The notes beneath the pieces were generated by a model, which saw nothing but the letters and a program-made list of their open reading frames with translations, was not told where the DNA came from and did no database searches. Shown in pieces: positions 36,501 through 45,420 of a DNA stretch of 64,000 nt. Position numbers and translations under genes: made by a program. Origin of the DNA: JBBQYD01 sp942493075 (lineage in GTDB: Bacteria; Verrucomicrobiota; Verrucomicrobiia; Limisphaerales; UBA8199); NCBI GenBank assembly GCA_942493075.1, contig OW818681.1, positions 3,162,001 to 3,226,000 on the forward strand, written 5' to 3'. Within the stretch, counting starts at the first letter, position 1. Each line of letters opens with the position of its first letter.

Positions 36501-38944
36501 CTAGCGGAGGGGCTTTGATGGTCGCTTCAATGGAAGTGCTATCACGTCTTGAGGGACCGGCTGGGTCGAATTTCATTCGCAATGTAATGCACGTGCAATC
36601 TTACACCATTGATCCAGAAAGCACTGGCGCTGCATACGTTTCAGGAGTGGCTTTGGATCCTATTACCTCCGGTCTCGATTTCGAGATGGATTTCACTGTA
36701 TATGCGGAGCTCTGGGGGGGCTTTATCGGCCCGGATATTTCCGACACGATCATTCCCTCGGCTGATGCAATTGGGATCTTTCGGAATGATGCCCAACATA
36801 CTGTAGGGCTCCGCTGGCCACGCAATCCGAAGCCGGGGGAAGGACGCCTGGTGTTTCTTTCATTCCCTTTGGATGCCGTGCCAACGGGTATTCCAGGTGC
36901 GGACCGTGCCGAATTGCTTCGTCGAATCCTCGATTTCCTGGCCCCTGGCGTGTCGAGCGTTCCAAGCATCCGGTTTGATGCTGCTTCATACAACCTGCCA
37001 TCCCTCGCGACTGTTCGGGTATCAGATGTCTCTCAGTCGGGACTGGCTTCTTTGCAGGCATCCGTTAGCACGTCGCGCAGCCCTTCTCCTTTGTTTTTAA
37101 GTCTGAACGCAACCGTCACGCCCGGGTTGTTTGAAGGCACATTTCTTCTGAACGCCCTCACCAATCAATCGGTTCCGGGCTCAATTCAGGCCACTAATGG
37201 CGATAGCCTAACCGCCACTTATCTCGCTCCCTCGTCTGGTGAGACCCTTTCGACAACCGCCCACGTGGATACGATGCCGCCGGGGATTTCGCTGGTGGAG
37301 GCAGATCCAGACTATACTACGGCACTCATTTACTGGGAGACGAGCGAGTGGGCGGACGGACTCGTGCAATTCGGAGAATCACCGTTTCTGGGTCGTACAG
37401 CGTATCAATCAGAACTATCCACCGAGCATGAGATCTCGCTTCCGTTTCTCTCCCCGGATCGCGTTTATTATTACCGTGTCGTCAGTCGTGACGCCGCAGG
37501 CAATACGGTCACCGACGACAATGGAGGAGAGCTTTACACGTTCCGCACTCTGCTGCCAGTGATCGCTCCCTGGTTTGACAATTTGGATTCCGGCGCCACA
37601 AACTGGAGCACCTATTCTGATCCCGCCTCCTACGTTCCAGGAGTTACACCCGAATGGCAACTCGGCACTCCGAACAACGACCTGGATGTGGCGGCTCACT
37701 CCGAGCCGAATGCCTGGGGAACAAGCCTGAACGGGACGGCTGCCGACTACGCCGAATGTTTCCTGATCAGTCCTGCGATCTACCTGACCAACGGAAACAC
37801 CGCCACCCTGCGGTTCTGGCAGAACTATGATTTCCCGGATATCTCCGGCTACGACTTCGAGATGGGCCAGCTTTACGTCATCCCAAGCACCGGCGCGGCA
37901 GTTCCAATCGGTGAGTTCTCCGACTCCTCGTTCGGATGGGAGGAAGTTGAGTATGACCTCACCGCTTTCTCCGGCCAGATTGTTTACCTGGCCTGGTATT
38001 ATATTCTTTTCGCTGTCGAGAATTCACCTCGTCCAGGCTGGCTCATCGACGACGTCTCTGTAACAGTCGCCAACGTAGCGCCCGGGACGGTATTGTTTAC
38101 CAACAATCTATGGCAGGCCACTGCGCTGCTGCGCAGCCCCATATCCCGCAAGATCGCCGGACAATCGGGCGTCATTTCGAACGCCCCCCCTGGTCAATAC
38201 GAGGTGCGCTATCCGGAAATCGCCTACTACATAACTCCCGCGCCGCAGACGAACCAGGTTGAATCCGGCCAGACCATAACCTTCACAGGAAACTACACCT
38301 TCCCAGACGCAAATCTCAATGGGATGTCGGACCTGTGGGAGGATGCGTTCTTTGGCAACCATTCTCAGTACCGAACGGCTGCCACCGACTCGGATGGAGA
38401 TGGCATGTCCGATCTGGCTGAGTTCATGGCGGGGACCAATCCCACTAGTCCTCCGCATGCATTTCGTATGCTGGCAGTTCGTTCGAATGATTGGTACCAC
38501 CTGGAATGGCCGGTCGTGCCCGGCCAGGACTACCGGGTCGCAGGCAGTTCAAATCTCGTGCAATGGGTGCCGCTTACTCTTTGGATCGGTGCCAGTAATA
38601 CCCTCTTAAGCACACAGGTGCCTATTCCGCCCAATCCAGCGACGCCACCCGTCCTATCGGGGGACAAGATTTTTCTGAGAGTGGAATGTGGATCGGCCAC
38701 CAACGCTCCAACCCAGCTACCATCAAGCCTCGTGCTCAGCGTATCCACCACGTCCAGCAATCTGGTCAGGCTCACCTGGCAAAGCGCGCGCGGACACGGC
38801 TATCTGATTGAGACTCTCCCTAACGGAGGAGGCGCATGGGCGGCGATTTCCAACTGGATGATCGCCACAGGTCCACGAATGACCTTTGACTTGCCGTCTC
38901 CCGCCAACAGTCCGGCTTTCTTCCGGGTACGCGCTGCCCCATAA
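33599..38944 (+). CDS. Large secreted subtilisin-like (S8) serine protease with FN3-like and calcium-binding modules
   Basis: A 1781-residue secreted protease. A signal peptide (AAVTAAILCILTVSALG) and a propeptide of about 190 residues precede the S8 domain (about 225-560). The catalytic triad is D238 in VAVADSGL, H275 in EHSHGTHVAG and S479 in GGTSQAGP, with oxyanion N386. Downstream are two FN3-like modules (from about residues 795 and 1225), a large beta-sandwich (around residues 1330-1490), and a DxDxDG calcium repeat region (TDSDGDGMSDLAEFMAGTNP). It starts with GTG because the only ATG nearby is out of frame. It should be exported and degrade protein outside the cell; no sorting tail was recognised. 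Confidence 0.93.
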   Translation: MKLARYRSQAAAVTAAILCILTVSALGKPIRLRNETITVDERSRSALSQTNQAKSGLFLIQFTGTPTHEQRMAVQKAGLVLLNYVPEDAFLARGQSPNLEHICSLPFITWVGPYLPAHKLHRSLQAHTRSAANPSVHASVLLVPGATLEQLHQVTNAFTTIRQDTALRSGRVVRGQLSGQQLQGLAQSDAVLWIEPEPQMRLNDEVASKLVAGDAGPGRLLTQDFGYDGSGVTVAVADSGLNNGEAETMHPDLFGRTPAFFAYGGLEDASDEHSHGTHVAGIIAGNGATGEADENGALFGLGVAPGAQIVAQRIFDGVGNYFPPPGFDGMTSDALDAGADIGSNSWGDDTQGRYDISAMEFDELVRDADLIRLGDQPYILEFSAGNAGPAPQTIGSPAVAKNVIATGASENDRTEFLIYGDGPEVMADFSSRGPCEDGRIKPDIVAPGTYIASLQSSSATDQYAWAPISPNYQYQGGTSQAGPHASGAAAVFVQLYRETHGGQTPSPALVKAALINTAVDLLDEFGTAPVPNNDEGWGRIDLVSFFDSAIVFDYTDQTVLLTEGNFLEKRVILSDSTQPLKITLTYTDVPAFPGAVPALVNDLDLEVIGPSGAVFRGNQFHDGESVPGAVDGDRLNNVEGFLLWEPQPGLYTIRVRAVKVAADARIDTLGVDQDFALIIATQPAAPGTGIVSLNREAYRTGDVIHVQLMDEDLAGQPTAAVTIKSTVEVIAESVVLHAAGNYGLFTGTIAIATGPAISDGKLQVADGSLITATYIDASANATRTANARADFSPPGFSNVQVTNLYSQAVITWNTTEPATAFIRFGTNRTALDRSLTNAFAETEQSFTLAGLATEVTWWFELICTDEAGNRATNNNAGQLFSFVLPGGPPLLLVDSFADEVLTLGAPPLSGYTEALDQLGIPYQVWNAVSNPPPTAAALSAYRAVIWRVPELSGGWSATEQVSISNYLASGGALMVASMEVLSRLEGPAGSNFIRNVMHVQSYTIDPESTGAAYVSGVALDPITSGLDFEMDFTVYAELWGGFIGPDISDTIIPSADAIGIFRNDAQHTVGLRWPRNPKPGEGRLVFLSFPLDAVPTGIPGADRAELLRRILDFLAPGVSSVPSIRFDAASYNLPSLATVRVSDVSQSGLASLQASVSTSRSPSPLFLSLNATVTPGLFEGTFLLNALTNQSVPGSIQATNGDSLTATYLAPSSGETLSTTAHVDTMPPGISLVEADPDYTTALIYWETSEWADGLVQFGESPFLGRTAYQSELSTEHEISLPFLSPDRVYYYRVVSRDAAGNTVTDDNGGELYTFRTLLPVIAPWFDNLDSGATNWSTYSDPASYVPGVTPEWQLGTPNNDLDVAAHSEPNAWGTSLNGTAADYAECFLISPAIYLTNGNTATLRFWQNYDFPDISGYDFEMGQLYVIPSTGAAVPIGEFSDSSFGWEEVEYDLTAFSGQIVYLAWYYILFAVENSPRPGWLIDDVSVTVANVAPGTVLFTNNLWQATALLRSPISRKIAGQSGVISNAPPGQYEVRYPEIAYYITPAPQTNQVESGQTITFTGNYTFPDANLNGMSDLWEDAFFGNHSQYRTAATDSDGDGMSDLAEFMAGTNPTSPPHAFRMLAVRSNDWYHLEWPVVPGQDYRVAGSSNLVQWVPLTLWIGASNTLLSTQVPIPPNPATPPVLSGDKIFLRVECGSATNAPTQLPSSLVLSVSTTSSNLVRLTWQSARGHGYLIETLPNGGGAWAAISNWMIATGPRMTFDLPSPANSPAFFRVRAAP

Positions 38945-38951
38945 TCGTCCT

Positions 38952-39512
38952 GTGCTGTTGGCCTTCAATAAACCATGGGGCGTCATCTCCCAGTTTACGA
39001 GCGACGGTTCACCGAACCGCACGCTGAGCGAATTTGGGTTTCCGTCACGCGTGTACCCGATCGGCCGGTTGGATGCCGATTCTGAAGGCCTGTTATTGTT
39101 GACCGATGAGCCCGGCCTGAACACCCGGCTGTTGCATCCCCGCAACGCACACGAGCGTGAGTATTGGGCCCAGGTGGAACGGATACCTGCTCCGGAAGCA
39201 CTCGGGCAATTGGCTAAAGGTGTCATGGTGCAAGGCCGCCGCACCCTGCCCTGCACCGTCAAAATCATTGAACCCCAGCCAGAGATTCCTGAACGAAAGC
39301 CACCGATCCGCTTTCGGAAAAATGTGCCGACTTGCTGGATCACCATGGAATTGATCGAAGGGAAGAACCGGCAAGTGCGCCGGATGACAGCCACCATCGG
39401 GCATCCCACCTTGAGGCTGATGCGGGTGCGAATTGGACATTTTCATCTGTCCCTCAAAGCCGGCGAATGGAAGGAACTGACCCTGGAAGAACGCCGCCAG
39501 GTCCTGGAATAG
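38952..39512 (+). CDS. rluE: Pseudouridine synthase, RsuA/RluE family
   Basis: About 186 residues from GTG at 38952 (the next TTG at 38958 is an alternative); the frame reaches 38886 but the upstream part overlaps the protease gene. The family mark GRLDADSEGLLLLTDE contains the catalytic Asp. FNKPWGVISQFT at the start and EGKNRQVRRMTATIGHPTLRLMR near the end fit RluE, which modifies a uridine of 23S rRNA. There is no N-terminal S4 domain, as expected for RluE and unlike RsuA or RluB. The symbol is by motif only. It lies 7 bases downstream of the protease gene, possibly in one transcript. Confidence 0.85.
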   Translation: MLLAFNKPWGVISQFTSDGSPNRTLSEFGFPSRVYPIGRLDADSEGLLLLTDEPGLNTRLLHPRNAHEREYWAQVERIPAPEALGQLAKGVMVQGRRTLPCTVKIIEPQPEIPERKPPIRFRKNVPTCWITMELIEGKNRQVRRMTATIGHPTLRLMRVRIGHFHLSLKAGEWKELTLEERRQVLE

Positions 39513-39619
39513 CATCCTTCGGCAAAATCAAATTCGCCGCTCTAGCGGGATTACACAGAAAACGCTGCGCTCCCGGGCACATCCGAAAACCTTGATTCTC
39601 CCCCCGATTTATCTGCACC

Positions 39620-40480
39620 ATGAAAGCGATGACAGAATCTGACTATCCACGAATGCCGAAGTGGCCCTTTCTCCTGGGAGACTTGCTCCTGCTGGGAGCC
39701 GCATATGCGACGATTCATTATGGAGCGGCCCCACTCGATTTCGGCCGGTTGTGCCTGTTGGTAGCAGCGGTAGCTCTGGGCGCGGGTTTCACCGTTTACC
39801 CGTTCATTCATGATTTCAAAGTGGCGACCAAGTTGGCGGAAGCTGCTTCCCTGACCAGCGTCACGGCGCAGATGGGCAACCTGGAGAAATTGGCCAGCCA
39901 AATTCAAGGTGCAACTTCCCGCTGGCAAGCTGTGCAAGAGACGGCTGACAAAACGGCTGTTAAAGCCGATCAAATCGCCCAACGTATGACAGCCGAAGCG
40001 AAAGCATTCGCTTCTTTCATGCAGAACGCGAATGATGCCGAGAAATCAACGCTCCGCCTCGAAGTGGACAAGTTGCGCCGGGTAGAAGGAGAGTGGCTGC
40101 AGGCCTCCGTGCACATCCTTGATCATATTTACGCCTTGAATCAAGGCGCAGTTCGTTCGGGCCAACCCAAGCTGATCGAGAACCTTTCCCATTTCCAGAA
40201 CGCATGCCGCGAAATCGTGCGGCGCGTCGGGTTGGTCGCTTTCGGTGCCAAACCTTCGGAGCCATTTGATCCCCATAAGCATGAGCTACCCGAAGGCGAC
40301 TCGGCAAAGGCCGCAGGCCAGCCGATCACCGATAACCTCGCGTGCGGCTACACCTACCAAGGGAAGCTGCTTCGTCCCGCTATTGTGAAGGTTCAGGCCG
40401 GTACGACCACCGAAACCACGAACACCACTGAAACCGCTCCATCTGAGCCGGCGGAACCGGGTAACGAATCGCCATCGTAA
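39620..40480 (+). CDS. Membrane-anchored GrpE-like protein
   Basis: A 286-residue protein. Two hydrophobic helices near the N-terminus (WPFLLGDLLLLGAAYATIHYG, in outline, and LCLLVAAVALGAGFTVYPF) are followed by a coiled-coil stretch (about residues 70-155). The C-terminal 100 residues resemble GrpE: VHILDHIYALNQGA, ENLSHFQNACREIVRRVG, PFDPHKHE, and GYTYQGKLLRPAIVKVQ, where canonical GrpE has PFDPxxHE and GYxxxxRxLRPAxVxV. GrpE is the nucleotide exchange factor of DnaK and is normally soluble. A Thr/Glu/Pro-rich tail ends it. No dnaK or dnaJ is near. Function is not established; a membrane-localised chaperone cofactor is inferred. The ATG at 39629 is an alternative start. Confidence 0.75.
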   Translation: MKAMTESDYPRMPKWPFLLGDLLLLGAAYATIHYGAAPLDFGRLCLLVAAVALGAGFTVYPFIHDFKVATKLAEAASLTSVTAQMGNLEKLASQIQGATSRWQAVQETADKTAVKADQIAQRMTAEAKAFASFMQNANDAEKSTLRLEVDKLRRVEGEWLQASVHILDHIYALNQGAVRSGQPKLIENLSHFQNACREIVRRVGLVAFGAKPSEPFDPHKHELPEGDSAKAAGQPITDNLACGYTYQGKLLRPAIVKVQAGTTTETTNTTETAPSEPAEPGNESPS

Positions 40481-40531
40481 AGACGTGGCTATTTGTGAGC
40501 AGAACTCGGTTGAGATCCTTGTTCAATAGAT

Positions 40532-41728
40532 ATGCCCGCTACGTCAAAACGTCTGGCAGGTTTTTCGGAATCGGTGATACGGGGAATGACCCGGCTGGCG
40601 AATCGCTATGGCGCAGTCAACCTCGCCCAGGGATTTCCGGATTTTGATCCGCCGGAGGAACTGCTGGTTGCATTGGAGCGCGCCACGCGCGGGCCTCATC
40701 ATCAGTATGCGGTTACATGGGGCGCCCCGCGATTTCGCGCTGCGCTGGCTAAGAAGATCTCGCATTTCACCGGGCTAACGGTTGACCCAGACCTTCACCT
40801 CGTTGTTACCTGCGGCAGCACGGAGGCCATGATGGTCGCTATGATGACCGCTTGCGAACCCGGCGATCGGGTGATCGTGTTCTCTCCTTTTTACGAGAAT
40901 TACGCAGCCGACGCGATACTCTCTGGCGCTCACCCAATCTACGTCCCGTTACACGCTCCGGAATTCCGGTTTGACTACGAAGAACTCAGGGCTGCTTTTG
41001 AGCAGAAACCCAAAGCCATCATCGTGTGCAATCCCTCCAATCCCACTGGCAAAGTGTTCACAAGGGATGAATTGGAGCAGATCCTAAAGCTAGCCGAGAT
41101 CCATGATGTGTTCGTTATCATGGATGAGCCCTATGAGCACGTCGTTTTCGAACCGTACCAGCATGTTTACTGTGCTGCCCTGCCGGGTGCTGCCTCAAGG
41201 GTGATTACATGCAACTCGCTTTCAAAGACCTATTCCATCACTGGATGGAGGCTCGGTTATGTCCATGCCGCACCGGAGGTCATTGCCCAGGCCCGCAAGG
41301 TTCATGATTTTCTTACGGTTGGCGCGGCCGCACCGCTCCAGGAAGCCGCGGTCGCTGGCTTGGAAATGCCAGACAGTTATTATTCTGAACTGCGGCAGCT
41401 TTATACTCGGAAACGGGAACTCTTCCTGGGCTTGCTGCGCCAGACGGGGCTTCCATTCACGGAACCCCAGGGCGCCTACTACGTGATGGTGAACATCTCC
41501 TCACTCGGTTTTGCTCATGATCATGCGGCGGCCGAATGGTTCGTTCGAGAGGTCGGAGTCGCAGGGGTTCCCGGCTCAAGCTTCTTTAGAGAGCCAGAGC
41601 ATCGGTTCATCCGTTTCCATTTCGCCAAGAAAGCAGAAACGCTCAAAGCAGCCGGCGAACGGCTTCTGAAGCTATCCGACAAAGCCTGGCTGAAACAGCA
41701 CCTGCCGTCCGCTCAGAACTCTCATTAA
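40532..41728 (+). CDS. Class I/II PLP-dependent aminotransferase
   Basis: A 398-residue fold-type I aminotransferase. The PLP-binding lysine lies in NSLSKTYSITGWRLGY, and CNPSNPTGKVF and the NLAQGFPDFDPPEEL start are typical of the kynurenine/methionine aminotransferase subgroup. The aspartate holding the pyridine ring is in VFVIMDEPYEH. Substrate is uncertain: methionine, glutamine or aromatic amino acids with a 2-oxo acid acceptor are known in this subgroup. The gene ends with a bidirectional-looking hairpin at 41734-41762 and converges on the GH3 gene. Cytoplasmic. Confidence 0.93.
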   Translation: MPATSKRLAGFSESVIRGMTRLANRYGAVNLAQGFPDFDPPEELLVALERATRGPHHQYAVTWGAPRFRAALAKKISHFTGLTVDPDLHLVVTCGSTEAMMVAMMTACEPGDRVIVFSPFYENYAADAILSGAHPIYVPLHAPEFRFDYEELRAAFEQKPKAIIVCNPSNPTGKVFTRDELEQILKLAEIHDVFVIMDEPYEHVVFEPYQHVYCAALPGAASRVITCNSLSKTYSITGWRLGYVHAAPEVIAQARKVHDFLTVGAAAPLQEAAVAGLEMPDSYYSELRQLYTRKRELFLGLLRQTGLPFTEPQGAYYVMVNISSLGFAHDHAAAEWFVREVGVAGVPGSSFFREPEHRFIRFHFAKKAETLKAAGERLLKLSDKAWLKQHLPSAQNSH

Positions 41729-41762
41729 AAAAAAGCCGCCGAGGCTATATCTCTCGGCGGCT
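41727..41762 (-). terminator. Rho-independent terminator for the GH3 gene
   Basis: A 10-bp perfect stem, AGCCGCCGAG (41734-41743) with CTCGGCGGCT (41753-41762), and a 9-base loop. On the minus strand the hairpin is followed by a run of eight T (complement of 41727-41734), so it terminates the GH3 gene. It may also serve the aminotransferase gene on the plus strand, where only a short AAATTT follows. Confidence 0.9.
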
Positions 41763-41793
41763 AAATTTCCCAAATGCTCAGTTGGAGCGCGGC

Positions 41794-43608
41794 TCAGTAT
41801 GTCAAGCCGAAGCCCAGCGGGAACTGGGGATCAGGGAGATCATGCTGCCCCAGTTGAGCTGCGTTGCGCGGCCAGTAATGAGGAAGTTTGCCGCGGGGTT
41901 TGAACGTGCCGGTCAGGACGTCTGCGACGCCCTGCCCTTCGGTTCCCGGGAGCCAGGCAGCCACGATCGCATCCGAGTTATCCAGAACAGAGCCCAGGAT
42001 CAACGGACGCCCGGAGATAATCAATGTGACCACGCGCGCACCGGAAGCCTTGGCTTTAGCAACGAGAGCCGCGTCTTCAGAGGCAATAGAGAGATCGGTT
42101 CGATCTCCCTTCATTTCGGCGTAAGGCTGCTCGCCTAGAACCACAAGGACGGTGTGAGCACCGGCCAGATTGCTGCCATCCGCTGAGAAAGTAATCGGCA
42201 CCTTCTGTCCAATCTCGCGCCGCAAACCCGTTAAGATCGTGGTGCCTCCGCGAGTAAGCGGACCCATCTTTCCCTGCCAATCGATCGTCCATCCACCACA
42301 TTGGATGCCGAGGTCGTCCGCCGCGCGACCGATTACGGCGAGCGAAGGCAGCTTGCGGGAAAGAGGCAATGCATTGCTTTCGTTCTTCAAGAGCACAAGG
42401 GATTCACGGACGCAATCGCGAGCCACTTTCCGGTGTGCAGGCGATCCGATCCGATCCAGGTTTTCAGCCGGGGCAGCATAAGGATGGGCAAACACGCCAA
42501 ACTTGTATTTTGCTCGGAGAATTCTGATCACGGCATCATCCACCCGTTGCTGTGGGACGCGTCCTTCTTTGACGAGTTGGGCCAGCAAAGTAATGAACTC
42601 AACGTAATTGTTCGCTTTCCCTGAGCCATTCGGGATCATAACCATATCAAGCCCCGCATTGATGGACTGCTCGATATCGGACTTGTAATCACCTGGCAAC
42701 TGGTCGATGGCTGCCCAATCGCTGATCAGGAAACCCTTGTAGCCGAGTTCTCCTTTCAACACATCGGTGAGCAGGTACTTGTGGCCATGAAGCTTTTCAC
42801 CGTTCCAACTGTTGTAAGAAACCATGATGGTTGCCGCTCCTGCCCGGATCGCCGGCAAATACGGCGCAAGATGGATCTTACGAAACGTCTCTTCATCCGC
42901 GACGGTGTTACCTTGATCTACACCGTTCTGGGTTCCGCCGTCCCCGGCAAAATGTTTGGCCGAGGCCATCACCTGAAAGCCACCCGGCATTGGTGTTTGA
43001 AACCCGCGCACCGCAGCGGCACCAAGGCTCGCGGCGAGGTCGGGAGACTCGCCAAAACTCTCATAGGTGCGTCCCCACCGAATGTCACGAGCGACGGCCA
43101 CGCACGGAGCAAAAGCCCAGTGAATTCCGGTGGCCGCAACCTCAGCGGCGGTCACTTGAGCAGCGCGCTCCACAAGGCGCGGGTTCCGGGAGGCACCCAG
43201 GCCAATGTTGTGCGGAAAAATGACAGCACCGTTGATGTTGTTATGTCCATGCACAGCATCGACACCGTAGATAATCGGAATCTGAAGCCGCGTCTTGAGA
43301 GCGTGGGCCTGCAACTCATCGACCGTTGAACGCCATGTCTCAGGCAGGTTATTGCCGGGATCTGAACCGCCTCCACTGAGCACTGATCCGATAAAGTATT
43401 TCTGAACATCCTTGCGGTCAGTCAATGCTCCCAAGTCGACCTGGGTCATCTGGCCGATCTTCTCTTCAAGGGTCATCCGGGAACAGAGGACTTGAGCCTT
43501 CTTTTCCCATTCATCAGCCCCGAAAGCCATTGTTACCGAAACAATCAGGACGGCTAAAGCCGGGGTAGTTCGTTTGCCCAAACTGACTACTGATTCTCGC
43601 ATGGGCAA
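41794..43608 (-). CDS. Glycoside hydrolase family 3 (beta-glucosidase-like), exported
   Basis: A 604-residue exported exo-glycosidase. A signal peptide (TTPALAVLIVSVTMAFGAD) leads into the family core: MTLEEKIGQMTQ, YGVDAVHGHNN, GIHWAFAPCVAVARDIRWGRTYESFGE (in outline), AKHFAGDGGT, and LISDWAAIDQLP with the nucleophile Asp in SDW. A C-terminal alpha/beta sandwich (VVLGEQPYAEMKGDR, PGTEGQGVADVLTG, PQFPLGFGLTY) supplies the acid/base region. There is no FN3 domain at the end. Members release glucose or xylose from beta-linked oligosaccharides. With the GH5 and GH9 enzymes in this window it could complete breakdown of a beta-glucan, though they are not clustered. Confidence 0.95.
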   Translation of the reverse strand: MPMRESVVSLGKRTTPALAVLIVSVTMAFGADEWEKKAQVLCSRMTLEEKIGQMTQVDLGALTDRKDVQKYFIGSVLSGGGSDPGNNLPETWRSTVDELQAHALKTRLQIPIIYGVDAVHGHNNINGAVIFPHNIGLGASRNPRLVERAAQVTAAEVAATGIHWAFAPCVAVARDIRWGRTYESFGESPDLAASLGAAAVRGFQTPMPGGFQVMASAKHFAGDGGTQNGVDQGNTVADEETFRKIHLAPYLPAIRAGAATIMVSYNSWNGEKLHGHKYLLTDVLKGELGYKGFLISDWAAIDQLPGDYKSDIEQSINAGLDMVMIPNGSGKANNYVEFITLLAQLVKEGRVPQQRVDDAVIRILRAKYKFGVFAHPYAAPAENLDRIGSPAHRKVARDCVRESLVLLKNESNALPLSRKLPSLAVIGRAADDLGIQCGGWTIDWQGKMGPLTRGGTTILTGLRREIGQKVPITFSADGSNLAGAHTVLVVLGEQPYAEMKGDRTDLSIASEDAALVAKAKASGARVVTLIISGRPLILGSVLDNSDAIVAAWLPGTEGQGVADVLTGTFKPRGKLPHYWPRNAAQLGQHDLPDPQFPLGFGLTY

Positions 43609-43721
43609 AGGTTTACTATAAACCAGGGTAATTTACAACAGGTCAGAAACCTGGCCCTCGGGGTCGTCCGGACCATCGGTTTTGCCTTTCACCACAGGCC
43701 ATTCTGGGACATGTTGCAGGG

Positions 43722-45311
43722 ATGGCAGGATTAATAGCAATTGTAGGCCGCCCGAATGTCGGCAAATCAGCGTTGTTCAACCGGATTGTCGGCAAACGTA
43801 TCGCCATCGTGCATGACCAGCCTGGGGTGACCCGGGACCGTGTCAGTGCCGAGGCAGAATGGCAAGGCCACTCATTCACCCTGGTGGATACGGGGGGAAT
43901 CGGGCTTTTGCGCAGGGAGAAGGCTGAGGATGTCATCGCCAAAGCGGCCCTGGAACAGGTGGAACTGGCGATTGAGGCCGCGAACCTGATCGTGCTTGTG
44001 GTGAATGTTCAGGAAGGGATTGTGCCTCTGGACCGTGAAGCAGCAGCGCGTCTTCGTCACAGCGGCAAACCCGTGCTTGTAGCTGTCAACAAGGTGGATA
44101 CGAGTCGGTTAGAAGCCGCGACAGTCGAGTTTGCCGAACTCGGCTTCCCCCGCGTATTCCCCGTAAGTGCCATACATGGAGAGGGCATCGTGGCTTTGAT
44201 GGATGCTGCTGTCGCCCTCCTGCCCGCGCTCCCTCCAATCGAAACGCCGGAACCTGCGCCGGAGGGAGCCGAGGGCTCTGAAACTCCTGTTCTGGTCAAA
44301 AAACAGGGGCCCTTGAAACTTGCCATCGTAGGTCGGCCTAATGTTGGCAAATCATCCATTATCAATGCACTCACGCAATCAGCTCGCGTGGTCGTCAGCC
44401 CCATCCCAGGCACCACTCGCGATGCGGTCGATGTCCCCTTCGAAGTCACGACGGATGGTGCGGTGGAGAAGTATGTGCTGATTGACACCGCAGGCCTGCG
44501 CAAGACGCGCCGGGTGGATGACACCATCGAATTCTTCAGCGTTAAACGCACCGAAGAATCCATTGCCAGGTGTGATATCGCCGTCCTGGTGCTCGATGCG
44601 GACGACGGAATCACAGAACAAGACAAGAAGGTGGCCGACAAGATCACGGAGGAACGCAAAGCCTGCATCGTAGTGGTCAATAAGTGGGATTTGGTGGACG
44701 ACGTCGTGCGCAAGGCCCGGGAATCGGAAATCAAGCGCCGTGACCGGAAGGATCGCAACACTCCGGAACTCATGACAACCCTCTCTGACTTCGGCCAATG
44801 GGTTCAAAAACATCTGTTTTTCCTGGACTACGCGCCGGTCATCTTTACCTCGGCAAAGAGCGGATTCCACCTGGATCGCCTGCTGGAAGCGGTGCGCTAC
44901 GTGGCGGCTCAATTGCGGCAGAAGGTCCCAACCGCGATCCTCAATCGCACCCTTCGGGATGCTGTCGAACGGCGTCAACCGGTCAGCGACCGGGGGCATC
45001 GTCTCCATTTCTATTACGCAACCCAGGTGAGGCAGGCTCCACCTACCTTCTTGCTCTTCGTGAACCGGGATGAGCTCTTTTCTGATCAATACAAGAAGTA
45101 TTTGGCAGATGAGATGCGCACGGCTTTTGGATACGAAGGCTGCCCAATTATCATGGTGCCGAAGCCACGTCCGAAGACCATTGAATCCGTCCGAAAAGAC
45201 CGTCCAAAACAGGTAAAAGATCCCCGCAACCGTTCATTCGATCGGCGTGCCCCCGGAAAGAGTTCCGGTGCGAAACGGCGTTCCGGCAATAAACCTTTCA
45301 GGGGCAAATAA
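43722..45311 (+). CDS. der: Ribosome biogenesis GTPase Der (EngA)
   Basis: A 529-residue essential GTPase for 50S ribosome assembly. Two G domains in tandem each have GRPNVGKS (residues about 8 and 207), DTGG or DTAG, and NKVD or NKWD. A C-terminal KH-like domain follows (VRQAPPTFLLFVNRDELFSDQYKKYLADEMRTAFGYEGCPI in outline; FLLFVN is typical). A linker of about 25 residues rich in Pro and Glu separates the G domains, and a basic Arg/Lys-rich tail ends the protein. The start matches the family (MAGLIAIVGRPNVGKSAL). It faces away from GH3. Confidence 0.97.
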   Translation: MAGLIAIVGRPNVGKSALFNRIVGKRIAIVHDQPGVTRDRVSAEAEWQGHSFTLVDTGGIGLLRREKAEDVIAKAALEQVELAIEAANLIVLVVNVQEGIVPLDREAAARLRHSGKPVLVAVNKVDTSRLEAATVEFAELGFPRVFPVSAIHGEGIVALMDAAVALLPALPPIETPEPAPEGAEGSETPVLVKKQGPLKLAIVGRPNVGKSSIINALTQSARVVVSPIPGTTRDAVDVPFEVTTDGAVEKYVLIDTAGLRKTRRVDDTIEFFSVKRTEESIARCDIAVLVLDADDGITEQDKKVADKITEERKACIVVVNKWDLVDDVVRKARESEIKRRDRKDRNTPELMTTLSDFGQWVQKHLFFLDYAPVIFTSAKSGFHLDRLLEAVRYVAAQLRQKVPTAILNRTLRDAVERRQPVSDRGHRLHFYYATQVRQAPPTFLLFVNRDELFSDQYKKYLADEMRTAFGYEGCPIIMVPKPRPKTIESVRKDRPKQVKDPRNRSFDRRAPGKSSGAKRRSGNKPFRGK

Positions 45312-45326
45312 TTGGAAGTTTTCCAA

Positions 45327-45368
45327 GGTCAGGTGTTCTCCCCAAATCTGGATTTCGAACACCTGACC
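45327..45368 (+). terminator. Long hairpin after der
   Basis: GGTCAGGTGTTC (45327-45338) pairs perfectly with GAACACCTGACC (45357-45368), a 12-bp stem with an 18-base loop, beginning 15 bases after the der stop. There is no T-run after it, so it may act as a transcript-end stabiliser or attenuator rather than a standard rho-independent terminator. Confidence 0.55.
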
Positions 45369-45420
45369 GGCTCCTTAAAAGCCCTCAAAAACGGCAAGGA
45401 ATAACGTTTGCGTAATTTTT

